Shown: piece by piece, positions 8,656-16,674 of the stretch
Layout of the letters: each line of letters starts with the position of its first letter
How positions within the stretch are numbered: position 1 is the stretch's first letter
Source of the DNA: Flavobacteriales bacterium
GTDB taxonomy: Bacteria; Bacteroidota; Bacteroidia; Flavobacteriales_D; Crocinitomicaceae
Length of the DNA stretch: 39,222 nt
Assembly: GCA_947500875.1 (NCBI GenBank)
Contig: CANMUN010000021.1
Coordinates: 1-39,222 of the forward strand
Direction of reading: 5' to 3'
Made by a program: the position numbers and the translations under genes
The notes under the pieces: model-generated
The model's database searches: none
Seen by the model: only the letters and a program-made list of their open reading frames with translations
What the model was told of the DNA's origin: nothing

Positions 8656-10704
8656 ATGTCAGACAACAAAAAGAAAGGAGGTTTTTCCGTTTATTGGATT
8701 TATGCCTTAGCAGGAATAGCATTTATCGCCATTCAGCTTTTCTACGGAACCGAATCAAAAATAACCATAGACCGAAAGCAAACGCTATTCGATTTAGTGG
8801 ATTCATCGGGCGTTGCTAAAATTACTATTATCAACAATAACCGCGCTGATTTCCAATTGAATGCAGAGGGGGTTTCCTTGGTAAAGTCGATGAAAGAAGG
8901 GGAGTTTCCAAAAATATGGAATCAACTCAAAAAGCTCAATTCTCTAGAAAAACAAAAGAAACAAGTCATCGTACTTGAAAATATTGGGGACCTAGGGAAC
9001 TTTGAAAACAGCATTGAAAAAGAAAGAAATTTCCCGTGTGACCGGGACACGGATACGGATTATTTAGGAACGATACTCGCCTATTTGTTGCCGTTTGGAA
9101 TCATCTTTTTGATATGGTTCTTTGTAATGCGAAGGATGACTGGCGGAGGAGGCGGAGGAGGCGGAGGCCAAATTTTCAACATCGGTAAATCCAAGGCGCA
9201 GTTGTACGAGAAAGGCAAATCTACCAACGTGACGTTCAAAGATGTTGCGGGTCTCGAGGGCGCCAAAGAAGAAATCGTAGAAATTGTGGAGTTTCTGAAA
9301 AACCCCAAAAAGTATACCGACATCGGAGCCAAAATTCCCAAAGGCGCTTTGTTGGTTGGACCTCCAGGAACGGGTAAAACCTTGCTGGCTAAAGCGGTTG
9401 CAGGTGAAGCCAAAGTACCATTCTTTTCCTTATCCGGGTCGGATTTCGTGGAAATGTTTGTGGGTGTTGGGGCTTCCCGAGTTAGGGATTTATTTCGGCA
9501 AGCGAAAGAGAAATCGCCTTCGATTATCTTCATTGATGAGATTGATGCCATTGGTCGAGCGAGAGGAAAAAACAACGGTTTCAACTCCAACGACGAACGC
9601 GAAAACACGCTCAACCAATTACTTACGGAAATGGACGGGTTTGGAACAAACAGCGGTGTAATTATCCTAGCAGCGACCAACCGCGCCGATGTTTTGGACA
9701 GCGCTTTGTTGCGTGCGGGAAGGTTTGATCGTCAAATCTATGTGGACATGCCGGATTTGAACGAGCGAAAAGAAATATTTCAAGTTCACCTCAAGCCGCT
9801 TAAGTTGGAAAACGACGTGGACATTGAATTTCTGTCAAAACAAACTCCAGGGTTCAGCGGTGCCGACATCGCAAACTTGTGCAACGAGGCTGCTTTAATA
9901 GCGGCCAGAAAGGACAAGAAAAAGGTAGGAAAGCAGGATTTCTTGGATGCAGTTGACCGAATCGTAGGGGGACTTGAAAAGAAAAATAAAATCATCACCA
10001 AAGAAGAAAAGAAAACCATCGCATTTCATGAGGCCGGACATGCCACGATCTCATGGCTATTGGAATTTGCCTCTCCCCTGGTAAAAGTCACTATTGTACC
10101 GAGAGGTCAATCCCTGGGAGCTGCTTGGTATTTACCCGAAGAACGAAGCATCACAACTACCGAACAGCTGTTGGATCAAATGTGTTCTGCCCTTGGTGGC
10201 CGTGCCGCTGAGGAGTTAATGTTCGGCAAAATAAGCACTGGAGCGTTGAGCGACTTGGAAAAAGTGACAAAACAGGCTTATGCCATGGTTTCGATTTATG
10301 GACTGAACAAACGCCTTGGGAATATTTCGTACTACGATTCTCAAGGAAGGGACATGTTTACGAAACCCTATTCTGACGACACGGCTAAAATCATTGATGA
10401 GGAAGTCTCTTCGCTTATTGAATCGCAGTATCAAAGAGCTTTAAGCATATTGACGGAGCATCGTGAGAAATTGGTTGAACTGGCTGATAAATTGCTGACA
10501 GATGAGGTTATTTTCAAAGAAAACCTCGAATCCATTTTCGGCAAACGTCCTTGGGAGCCCGCGGAGCTCTCTGCGCCCGAAACTGAGGAACAGAGCAACG
10601 AAAACCCAAGCGAAGCATCTGAGGAAGGTACTAATCTTGACTCCAAGTCTTCTGATGCTGTTGAAGACCTTCCGGATCAAGACCTTTCCGAAGATCCTCA
10701 ATAA
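8656..10704 (+). CDS. ftsH: ATP-dependent zinc metalloprotease FtsH
   Basis: FtsH is a membrane-anchored AAA+ protease that degrades misfolded membrane proteins and short-lived regulators. Two transmembrane helices (about residues 11-30 and 137-158) flank a periplasmic domain. The AAA module follows, with Walker A GPPGTGKT (235-242), Walker [12 protein letters not shown] (about 290-300) and the SRH region around [19 protein letters not shown]. The peptidase has HEAGH (458-462) and the Asp ligand in LSDLEKVT. Length is 682 residues. A run of nine glycines (9142-9168) joins the second helix to the cytosolic part, and the C-terminal tail of about 40 residues is acidic and low-complexity. The ATG at 8656 was chosen; the longer frame reads back into rsfS. 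The stop overlaps cdsA by one base. Confidence 0.97.
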   Translation: MSDNKKKGGFSVYWIYALAGIAFIAIQLFYGTESKITIDRKQTLFDLVDSSGVAKITIINNNRADFQLNAEGVSLVKSMKEGEFPKIWNQLKKLNSLEKQKKQVIVLENIGDLGNFENSIEKERNFPCDRDTDTDYLGTILAYLLPFGIIFLIWFFVMRRMTGGGGGGGGGQIFNIGKSKAQLYEKGKSTNVTFKDVAGLEGAKEEIVEIVEFLKNPKKYTDIGAKIPKGALLVGPPGTGKTLLAKAVAGEAKVPFFSLSGSDFVEMFVGVGASRVRDLFRQAKEKSPSIIFIDEIDAIGRARGKNNGFNSNDERENTLNQLLTEMDGFGTNSGVIILAATNRADVLDSALLRAGRFDRQIYVDMPDLNERKEIFQVHLKPLKLENDVDIEFLSKQTPGFSGADIANLCNEAALIAARKDKKKVGKQDFLDAVDRIVGGLEKKNKIITKEEKKTIAFHEAGHATISWLLEFASPLVKVTIVPRGQSLGAAWYLPEERSITTTEQLLDQMCSALGGRAAEELMFGKISTGALSDLEKVTKQAYAMVSIYGLNKRLGNISYYDSQGRDMFTKPYSDDTAKIIDEEVSSLIESQYQRALSILTEHREKLVELADKLLTDEVIFKENLESIFGKRPWEPAELSAPETEEQSNENPSEASEEGTNLDSKSSDAVEDLPDQDLSEDPQ

Positions 10705-11534
10705 TGAAAAAGTTGCGCATGAGCAATTTGCAACAGCGTGTACTTACAGGACTGGTTCTTGGCGTTTTGATTCTTGGATCGATTTGGCTGGGTCCGTTAT
10801 ACCAAGGAATTGCGTTTAGTTCGTTCATGCTCTTGGGACTGTGGGAATTCTACACCTTGTGCGAAGGCATCTCCGTAGCGCGCATTTCCAAGGAAATGGG
10901 GATGTTCATTGGATTGTTCATTTATGTTCTGTTAATTGGCATGAGCATGAGAATTTTACCCGTTATCTCCATCACACTCATTTCTCCCCTGTTTTTTAGC
11001 CTAATATTGATCGAACTATGGAAAAAACACGGCTCTCCACTGGTTAACATCGCCCTGCTTCTAATGGGAATCATCTACGTAACCATTCCTTTTTATTTGT
11101 GCATCGATCTCAATTTAAGAAATACGGAATACCTGTCGTCGGTTTCCGTCATGTTCATTTTGATATGGACCAATGATTCCATGGCATATTTTACGGGAAA
11201 GTACTTTGGAAAAAGACCCTTATTCGAAAGGATATCTCCTAAGAAAACGTGGGAAGGAACGATTGGAGGAATTCTGTTTACCGTACTTGCCGGGTTAATT
11301 ATTGGAACTTATGTCAACAGAGGACGGGTGGATTTTTGGTTGGTATCGGCAGTGCTCATTAGCCTCGGTGCTATTTTCGGGGATTTATTGGAGTCTCTTT
11401 TCAAACGAAGCTTGAACATCAAAGACAGCGGCACCATACTACCCGGACACGGAGGGATACTGGACCGTTTCGATGCTGCGCTGTTCAGTATTCCATTTTT
11501 TTATTGTTGGTATATGCTATACTTTTATTGGTAG
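10704..11534 (+). CDS. cdsA: Phosphatidate cytidylyltransferase
   Basis: CdsA makes CDP-diacylglycerol from phosphatidic acid and CTP, the branch point for membrane phospholipids. The 276-residue protein is strongly hydrophobic, with seven or eight predicted helices. It carries the family signature near the C-terminus: SPKKTWEGTIGG, then GDLLESLFKRSLNIKDSG and LPGHGGILDRFDA. It begins in the TAATG overlap with the ftsH stop. MSNLQQRVLTG at 10719 is an alternative start. Psd follows after three bases, so consecutive phospholipid steps are co-transcribed. Confidence 0.95.
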   Translation: MKKLRMSNLQQRVLTGLVLGVLILGSIWLGPLYQGIAFSSFMLLGLWEFYTLCEGISVARISKEMGMFIGLFIYVLLIGMSMRILPVISITLISPLFFSLILIELWKKHGSPLVNIALLLMGIIYVTIPFYLCIDLNLRNTEYLSSVSVMFILIWTNDSMAYFTGKYFGKRPLFERISPKKTWEGTIGGILFTVLAGLIIGTYVNRGRVDFWLVSAVLISLGAIFGDLLESLFKRSLNIKDSGTILPGHGGILDRFDAALFSIPFFYCWYMLYFYW

Positions 11535-11537
11535 AAC

Positions 11538-12188
11538 ATGAAATTGCATCGCGAAGGATATCGTATTTTGGGATTGAGCTTAGCCGCATTCTTAGGGCTT
11601 AGCTTTTTGAGCTATTATTTATTCAATGCCATGGTCTTCTATGGTTTTGTAAGTTTGTTCACGTTGCTTTACGTTTTAATTCTTCAGTTTTTCAGAGTTC
11701 CCTCTCGCAACATCACGGCTGAACCCCAACAGGTCATTTGCCCTGCAGATGGTAAAATCGTGGTCATCGAAGAGGTTTTTGAACCCGAATTTCTGAAAGA
11801 AAAATGCCAGCAAATTTCGATCTTTATGTCGCCTCTAAACGTCCACGCCAACTACTTCCCCGCCGACGGTAAGGTGATATACACTCAATATCACCCGGGC
11901 AAGTATTTAGTTGCATGGCATCCCAAGAGTTCCACAGAAAATGAACGAAGTACCACGGTGATTGAAACGATGGAGGGAAAAAAGGTTTTAGTTCGGCAAA
12001 TTGCCGGAGCCATGGCAAGAAGGATTTGTTTTTATGCAAAAACAGGGATGAAATCATCGCGAGGAGAAGAATTAGGATTCATCAAATTTGGATCGAGGGT
12101 TGACGTTTTCCTTCCGCTTGAGGCAAAAATCCATGTTAATCTCGGGCAGGATGTTAAAAATCGTAAAGATGTTCTCGCTTCCTTGTAA
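11538..12188 (+). CDS. psd: Phosphatidylserine decarboxylase family protein
   Basis: Psd converts phosphatidylserine to phosphatidylethanolamine. The 216-residue protein belongs to the short class. Two hydrophobic helices lie at about 10-55, followed by CPADGKIV, then SIFMSPLNVHANYFPADGKV (catalytic His) and KFGSRVDVFLP near the C-terminus. In this family the GS bond self-cleaves to create the pyruvoyl group. It lies three bases after cdsA and is the last gene of the operon. No phosphatidylserine synthase is seen in this window. Confidence 0.93.
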   Translation: MKLHREGYRILGLSLAAFLGLSFLSYYLFNAMVFYGFVSLFTLLYVLILQFFRVPSRNITAEPQQVICPADGKIVVIEEVFEPEFLKEKCQQISIFMSPLNVHANYFPADGKVIYTQYHPGKYLVAWHPKSSTENERSTTVIETMEGKKVLVRQIAGAMARRICFYAKTGMKSSRGEELGFIKFGSRVDVFLPLEAKIHVNLGQDVKNRKDVLASL

Positions 12189-12195
12189 ATTTTTG

Positions 12196-12203
12196 TACTT
12201 TTA
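12196..12203 (+). promoter_or_regulatory. Near-consensus -7 box TACTTTTA for the Lys/Cys-rich protein gene
   Basis: One mismatch (final A for G) to TAnnTTTG, immediately after a TTTTTG run and 15 bases before the ATG at 12219. Confidence 0.35.
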
Positions 12204-12218
12204 AAAAAAAATATCCTT

Positions 12219-12428
12219 ATGAAAAAATTAGTTTTAACCTTTGCTTTAATGGCCTTTGTAGGTGGCATGGCATCGAAAGTTTACGCAACTGAATCTGGAA
12301 TCAAGATTGAAGTTCGCGATGACGAAAAGAAAAAGAAGAAAAAGAAAAAAGGATCATGTTCTTCCACGGAACAAAAGAAATGTTGTTCTGGTGGTACACA
12401 GAAATCCTGCAGCGGGGACAAACACTAA
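12219..12428 (+). CDS. Small secreted Lys/Cys-rich protein
   Basis: Not a family I recognise. The 69-residue protein has a clear signal peptide (MKKLVLTFALMAFVGGMASKVYA) with probable cleavage after VYA. An acidic stretch, VRDDE, is followed by eight consecutive lysines at about residues 42-49. The tail is rich in Ser, Gly and Cys, with CSSTEQKKCCSGGTQKSC containing four cysteines in all, including an adjacent pair. The mature protein would be about 45 residues, very basic, and able to bind metal or form disulfides outside the inner membrane. A near-consensus promoter lies upstream and a strong palindrome immediately follows the stop, so it is likely a single-gene transcript. Confidence 0.75.
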   Translation: MKKLVLTFALMAFVGGMASKVYATESGIKIEVRDDEKKKKKKKKGSCSSTEQKKCCSGGTQKSCSGDKH

Positions 12429-12430
12429 AT

Positions 12431-12456
12431 AACAAAGGGGCCAAGGCCCCTTTGTT
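12431..12456. terminator. Bidirectional transcription terminator between convergent genes
   Basis: A perfect 26-base inverted repeat, AACAAAGGGGCC-AA-GGCCCCTTTGTT. It starts two bases after the stop of the gene at 12219 and ends one base before the stop of the leftward gene ending at 12458. It can form a stem of at least ten base pairs, with GGGG/CCCC at the top and A/T-rich arms ending in U-rich sequence in either direction, so it could serve both convergent units. Confidence 0.8.
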
Positions 12457-12457
12457 G

Positions 12458-12721
12458 TTATTCAGCGCTTAATGCGTTCAATTTTTCCAAAAACCCTTCC
12501 GACCTCTCGTTAAAATCATTCCATACGGCGTTGAAGTCCGCTTTGTTTTTACCCGTATTAATCCGAGCAATCAGGTCATTATAACTGCTTACCACCTCCT
12601 CAATTAATTGTTCGGCCTTTTCGGCTTTCTCTTCTTGGGTTTCTTGAAGGTATAAGCACTCGTCGATTACATCGAAAACCATCGCGTTAATGTATTTTTT
12701 AAGGGTTCTTTTATTGGCCAT
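12458..12721 (-). CDS. Small helical protein of unknown function
   Basis: Not assigned to a named family. The 87-residue protein has no signal peptide or membrane segment and is almost all helix. It starts MANKRTLKKYINAMVFDVID, includes ECLYLQETQEEKAEKAEQLI and ends FNERSEGFLEKLNALSAE. The start at 12721 was chosen because the longer frame, back to 12880, reads into the divergent rlmI gene. A near-consensus -7 box (TATCTTTA on the minus strand, 12739-12746) lies 17 bases upstream. The regular heptad-like pattern suggests a helical bundle or a protein-binding role, but no function can be assigned. Confidence 0.75.
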   Translation of the reverse strand: MANKRTLKKYINAMVFDVIDECLYLQETQEEKAEKAEQLIEEVVSSYNDLIARINTGKNKADFNAVWNDFNERSEGFLEKLNALSAE

Positions 12722-12782
12722 GTTGCAAATTATTTGGGTAAAGATACCAAAAATAAAAAGGACGGGTCTCTGCTGAAATCCG

Positions 12783-12790
12783 TAATTTTG
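12783..12790 (+). promoter_or_regulatory. -7 promoter box TAATTTTG for rlmI
   Basis: Exact TAnnTTTG, four bases before the ATG. It has the same spacing as the pyrE promoter, so a leaderless message is likely. Confidence 0.65.
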
Positions 12791-12794
12791 GGCA

Positions 12795-13964
12795 ATGTAC
12801 CGAGAAATCATCTTAAAAAAGGGAAAAGATTCCTCTTTGTTGCGCAGGCACCCTTGGGTTTTCTCAGGAGCCATTGCCACGGATTACAGTTCGTTTTTAG
12901 ACGGAGAATGCGTTCGCGTCGTTTCCCATTCCGGAAAGTATTTAGGAACCGGACATTTTCAGCACGGAAGCATTGCCGTTCGGATTTTAACCTTTGAAGA
13001 AGAATCGCTAGATCAAGGATTTTGGGATAAAAGGGTGCAAAGAATGGTTCTTCTGCGAACCACTTTAGGACTTTTTGAACACCGGGGAATATGCCGTTTG
13101 TGCCATGGGGAGGGTGATGAACTACCGGGACTCATCATGGATTATTATAACGGAGCAGTGGTCATGCAATGCCACTCCGTGGGGATGTTGAACCACTTAG
13201 CTGAAATTACTCACGCCTTAAAAACAAGCTTGGGCGAACGCTTCATTGCGCTTTACCACAAATCCTCTGATACCTTGCCCAAGCGCCAAGAAATCCAAGA
13301 CGGGTACCTTTACGGTGAATGTACCGTCCCTCATGTTGCATATGAAGATGGCATTCAGTATGCCATCGATTGGGAAACCGGGCAAAAAACAGGTTTTTTC
13401 ATCGATCAACGCGATAACCGATCCTTATTGGGAAAAATGTCCCGTGGGAAAACGGTGTTAAATGCGTTTTGCTATTCGGGAGGATTCAGCCTACAGGCCC
13501 TGAACAACCAGGCCAAATTGGTCTACTCTTTAGATTCATCACCGAAAGCCATAGCCTTAACGGAACGAAACCTTGAGCTGAACGAATTCAGGGATAGACA
13601 TGTTTCGGTTGTTGCCGATGCCATGGAGTTTCTCAAAGAGCTTCCCGAGTCCTTTGACATAATCGTACTTGATCCGCCCGCATTTGCGAAACATCTGGAC
13701 AAAAAGCACAAAGCTGTTCAAGGGTACAAGCGCCTGAATGCCCATGCCTTGCGCCAAATAAAACCGGGTGGGATCCTATTTACGTTTTCTTGTTCCCAAG
13801 TCATCGACAAGGATCTTTTTCAACATACCATCGTGGCAGCATCGATAGAATCTGGAAGAAAGGTCAGAATTTTGCATCAACTGCATCAACCTGCAGATCA
13901 CCCCATTGGGGCATTTCATCCAGAAGGAGAATACTTAAAAGGACTGGTATTGTATGTCGAATGA
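12795..13964 (+). CDS. rlmI: Class I SAM-dependent 23S rRNA methyltransferase, RlmI-like
   Basis: Likely a large-subunit rRNA cytosine methyltransferase. The 389-residue protein has an N-terminal PUA domain (LLRRHPWVFSGAIATD, then GECVRVVSHSGKYLGTGHF). A middle domain includes GEGDELPGLIMDYYNGAVV. The Rossmann methyltransferase starts near residue 195 with QKTGFFIDQRDNR, followed by VLNAFCYSGGFSLQAL (SAM site) and the catalytic DPPAFAK. This order matches RlmI/YccW. It leads an operon with the MATE transporter (11-base overlap) and fmt. The -7 box is only four bases before the ATG. Confidence 0.9.
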   Translation: MYREIILKKGKDSSLLRRHPWVFSGAIATDYSSFLDGECVRVVSHSGKYLGTGHFQHGSIAVRILTFEEESLDQGFWDKRVQRMVLLRTTLGLFEHRGICRLCHGEGDELPGLIMDYYNGAVVMQCHSVGMLNHLAEITHALKTSLGERFIALYHKSSDTLPKRQEIQDGYLYGECTVPHVAYEDGIQYAIDWETGQKTGFFIDQRDNRSLLGKMSRGKTVLNAFCYSGGFSLQALNNQAKLVYSLDSSPKAIALTERNLELNEFRDRHVSVVADAMEFLKELPESFDIIVLDPPAFAKHLDKKHKAVQGYKRLNAHALRQIKPGGILFTFSCSQVIDKDLFQHTIVAASIESGRKVRILHQLHQPADHPIGAFHPEGEYLKGLVLYVE

Positions 13965-15294
13965 AATTCTCCCTCTCAAGTACAAAAGCATCCTTTCAGT
14001 AGCCCTACCCATGATGGTTTCGGGTTTTATACAGTCGGTGGTTTTGATTACGGACAGTGCCTTCATTAGCCGCTATTCCGTGGAAGGATTCGATGCCGTT
14101 GGTAATGCAGGATTGGCCTACATTACGTTTTTCATGATGCTCATGGGAATGTCCGACGGGGCACAGATCATCATGGCGAGGAGAATTGGCGAAGAAAGGC
14201 TGAATGCTGTTGGACGTCAAGTTACGGCTGCAGGTTTCGTTTTATGTGCATTGGCTATTCTATTTTTTGTAATCCTGCAATCCATTATTCCGCACTTGAT
14301 AGAGGCGAATTCCTTAAACGTTGAAGTCGCTCGGCTGCAAGGCATTTATTTGAATCACCGTTCATATGGCTTGTTTTTCTCCATGATTACTCTGGTATTA
14401 CAAGCATTTTACCTATCACAAGGTAGAACGCGTTTAGTACTCACGGCAGCCTTAATTACGGCGGGAGGTAACATTCTCTTGGATTATTTGCTCATCTACG
14501 GAATAGGCGTTTTTCCTGAAATGGGGGTGGCTGGAGCGGCTTTGGCCTCAACGATAGCGGACGGTTTAGGGATGGCATTTCTGTTATCCGTAACGCTGAT
14601 TTCTAAATCCAACGTACCCTTTGAACTCTTCCCAAGTTTAACGAACATAGGCATTGAAATCAAAGAACTGTTGAAGGTAGGAACGCCGTTGCTTCTGCAA
14701 GGATTTTCAGCACTGTTTACATGGACCTTATTTTTCACTTGGATTGAACAGATGGGTCAATTTGAATTAACGGTTTCTCAGAACATCAGGTCATTGTATT
14801 TTCTTGCTTTCGTTCCGATATGGGGCTTCGCAAGCACCACGAAAACTTACATTTCTCAATACATTGGAGCGGGTCGTCAAGTTGACCTTCCCCTGATACA
14901 ACGGAGAATTCAACGGCTCACCCTTCTGTTCTTAATCGTGTTTTTTCACGGTGCATTGCTGTATCCTGAAGCCCTAATTTCGCTCATAAACCCTCATCAA
15001 GAATACCTTGCCGAAAGCAGTGCTATCCTCCGGTTAATTATTGGGTCGATCCTGATTTTTGGATTTGTTTCGGTATACTTCCAAACCATCCATGGCAGCG
15101 GAAATACGGTTGCATCCATGGCTGTTGAAATGGTTTCCGTGGCAGTATACATGCTATTTGTGTATTTATTTATCAAGGTTTTTAAATTCGAAATTTATTA
15201 TGTTTGGACGGTAGAGTACATATATTTCGGAACGATGGGATTGCTTTCTATAGGGTACCTGCGGTTTTTTAGTTGGAATCAAAAAGTTATTTGA
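13954..15294 (+). CDS. MATE family efflux transporter
   Basis: Predicted inner-membrane multidrug and toxin extrusion antiporter of 446 residues with about twelve helices. Family features include the N-terminal LPMMVSGFIQSVVLITDSAF, then GMSDGAQIIMARRIGE and the mid-protein GGNILLDYLLIYGIGVFPEM with GVAGAALASTIADGLGM. The coupling ion and substrates cannot be predicted. It starts inside the end of rlmI (11-base overlap), and its TGA shares a base with the fmt ATG, so all three genes are translationally coupled. Confidence 0.92.
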   Translation: MSNEILPLKYKSILSVALPMMVSGFIQSVVLITDSAFISRYSVEGFDAVGNAGLAYITFFMMLMGMSDGAQIIMARRIGEERLNAVGRQVTAAGFVLCALAILFFVILQSIIPHLIEANSLNVEVARLQGIYLNHRSYGLFFSMITLVLQAFYLSQGRTRLVLTAALITAGGNILLDYLLIYGIGVFPEMGVAGAALASTIADGLGMAFLLSVTLISKSNVPFELFPSLTNIGIEIKELLKVGTPLLLQGFSALFTWTLFFTWIEQMGQFELTVSQNIRSLYFLAFVPIWGFASTTKTYISQYIGAGRQVDLPLIQRRIQRLTLLFLIVFFHGALLYPEALISLINPHQEYLAESSAILRLIIGSILIFGFVSVYFQTIHGSGNTVASMAVEMVSVAVYMLFVYLFIKVFKFEIYYVWTVEYIYFGTMGLLSIGYLRFFSWNQKVI

Positions 15295-16244
15295 TGGGAT
15301 TGAATGTTGTATTTATGGGCACCCCCTTGTTTGCGAAACATATGCTTGAAGGTTTATACTCATCCGAACATCGCGTATTGGCCGTGGTCACTGTGGCGGA
15401 TAAACCTGCGGGTCGAGGACAAAAAATTCAGGAAAGCGAAGTGAAGTGCTTAGCTCTTGAAAAGGACACTCCCTTACTCCAGCCTCAGTCGCTCAAAGAC
15501 CCGCAATTCCTCTCGGAACTCTCGGCGTTTCGCGCGGATCTATTCGTCGTAGTTGCTTTCAGAATGCTTCCGGAAATTGTTTGGAAAATGCCTCCGAAAG
15601 GGACCATAAACCTACATGCCTCCTTGCTTCCCAATTACCGCGGAGCTGCACCCATTCATTGGGCGATAATCAACGGAGAAAAGAAAACCGGATTGACTAC
15701 TTTTTTCATTAACGAGCGCATCGATTGTGGATCCGTGCTGTTGCAAAAAGAACTCGCGATTGAAAACCATTGGACGACCGGAATGTTGCATGACGCAATG
15801 CTGGCGCCGGGTAGCCAACTGATCTTAGATACCTTGAACGCTATTGAACACGGTACGGCCATGGCTCAACCTCAAGAGGTAGTTGACATATTAACCGAAG
15901 CGCCGAAGCTCACCAAAGAAAACACGTTCATGGATTTTTCTCGTTCAGGAGAGGAATTGGAACGCATGGTTCGAGGCCTGAATCCTTTCCCCACCGCCTA
16001 TTGTTATTTAGAGGATATCAAAAACCAACAAAATTTACTTTGTAAAATCTTTGAAAGCAAATTCCTAAAGGGGGTATCAGCACTTTCTGAACCACTTTCG
16101 GCCACCAAAGACGGCATTAACTTTCCTTGTCAAGACGGCTATTTGTGCGTGCAAAAATTACAGTTGGAAGGTAAAAAAGCCTTGGACTTTAAAGCGTTTC
16201 TTGCAGGAAATGACCCTAGCAATTATCGGTTGGTTCAAAAATAA
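15294..16244 (+). CDS. fmt: Methionyl-tRNA formyltransferase
   Basis: Fmt formylates the initiator Met-tRNA using 10-formyl-THF. The 316-residue protein begins GLNVVFMGTPLFAKHMLEGL. The tRNA loop and catalytic core follow: ADKPAGRGQKIQESEVK, then GTINLHASLLPNYRGAAPIH (catalytic Asn-His, SLLPxYRG signature) and LTTFFINERIDCGSVL. The C-terminal OB-like domain includes MVRGLNPFPTAYC. The ATG at 15294 overlaps the MATE stop (TGATG), and it gives the expected N-terminus; the longer frame lies inside the MATE gene. Confidence 0.97.
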   Translation: MGLNVVFMGTPLFAKHMLEGLYSSEHRVLAVVTVADKPAGRGQKIQESEVKCLALEKDTPLLQPQSLKDPQFLSELSAFRADLFVVVAFRMLPEIVWKMPPKGTINLHASLLPNYRGAAPIHWAIINGEKKTGLTTFFINERIDCGSVLLQKELAIENHWTTGMLHDAMLAPGSQLILDTLNAIEHGTAMAQPQEVVDILTEAPKLTKENTFMDFSRSGEELERMVRGLNPFPTAYCYLEDIKNQQNLLCKIFESKFLKGVSALSEPLSATKDGINFPCQDGYLCVQKLQLEGKKALDFKAFLAGNDPSNYRLVQK

Positions 16245-16277
16245 TTCGGTTCGTTGAACATCTTTACGATAAAATAG

Positions 16278-16285
16278 TATTTTTA
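16278..16285 (+). promoter_or_regulatory. Near-consensus -7 box TATTTTTA for the 117-residue protein gene
   Basis: One mismatch (final A for G) to TAnnTTTG, seven bases before the ATG at 16293. Confidence 0.35.
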
Positions 16286-16292
16286 CAACGGT

Positions 16293-16646
16293 ATGGCGGA
16301 CTTCAAATCAAATCGCAAAGAGCTCGACGAAGAACTGGAGAAGTTCATGCGCTTGTTGGAAGAATTGCTCCCCCATTACCATAATTTGCTGAAAAAACCG
16401 GAATTGTCGCACGATGAATTAACCCGGTTGGGAGAAATCGAACATTATTTGATTGGTGTTAATGCCAAGATCTTGGAAATAAAAAAACGACTTGAGCAGG
16501 ATTTGTTCGGTCAATCCTTACATACCTACTACAAAACAAAACAAGACGCTCTTTCCGGAGATCCTCAAGCAAAATTGAAATTAGAACGCATGCGGGATGC
16601 ATTTGCCGATGCATTGAAGACCGGTGAAATCATGAGCTTTAATTAA
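16293..16646 (+). CDS. Conserved helical protein of unknown function
   Basis: Not recognised beyond being a small cytosolic helical protein of 117 residues. It opens with a charged helix (KELDEELEKFMRLLEELLPHY) and has a second helical region, LTRLGEIEHYLIGVNAKILE. The end of the protein, LKLERMRDAFADALKTGEIM, is also helical. There is no signal peptide or membrane segment. It lies between fmt and gpsA with its own weak promoter-like box, and the gpsA promoter begins 15 bases after its stop, so it may be transcribed alone. Confidence 0.75.
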   Translation: MADFKSNRKELDEELEKFMRLLEELLPHYHNLLKKPELSHDELTRLGEIEHYLIGVNAKILEIKKRLEQDLFGQSLHTYYKTKQDALSGDPQAKLKLERMRDAFADALKTGEIMSFN

Positions 16647-16661
16647 ATCGCTCATAAATGC

Positions 16662-16669
16662 TACCTTTG
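16662..16669 (+). promoter_or_regulatory. -7 promoter box TACCTTTG for gpsA
   Basis: Exact TAnnTTTG, five bases before the TTG start codon of gpsA. It supports both the start choice and a leaderless or nearly leaderless transcript. Confidence 0.65.
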
Positions 16670-16674
16670 AGCGT

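Noticed and set aside
9081-9680. 199-residue minus-strand open frame opposite ftsH
   Set aside because: It contains the antisense of the Gly run as polyproline and lies fully inside ftsH, so it is a shadow.
12458-12880. Longer 140-residue version of the small helical protein
   Set aside because: The extra 53 codons read into the divergent rlmI gene and its promoter; the ATG at 12721 with an upstream near-consensus box is better.
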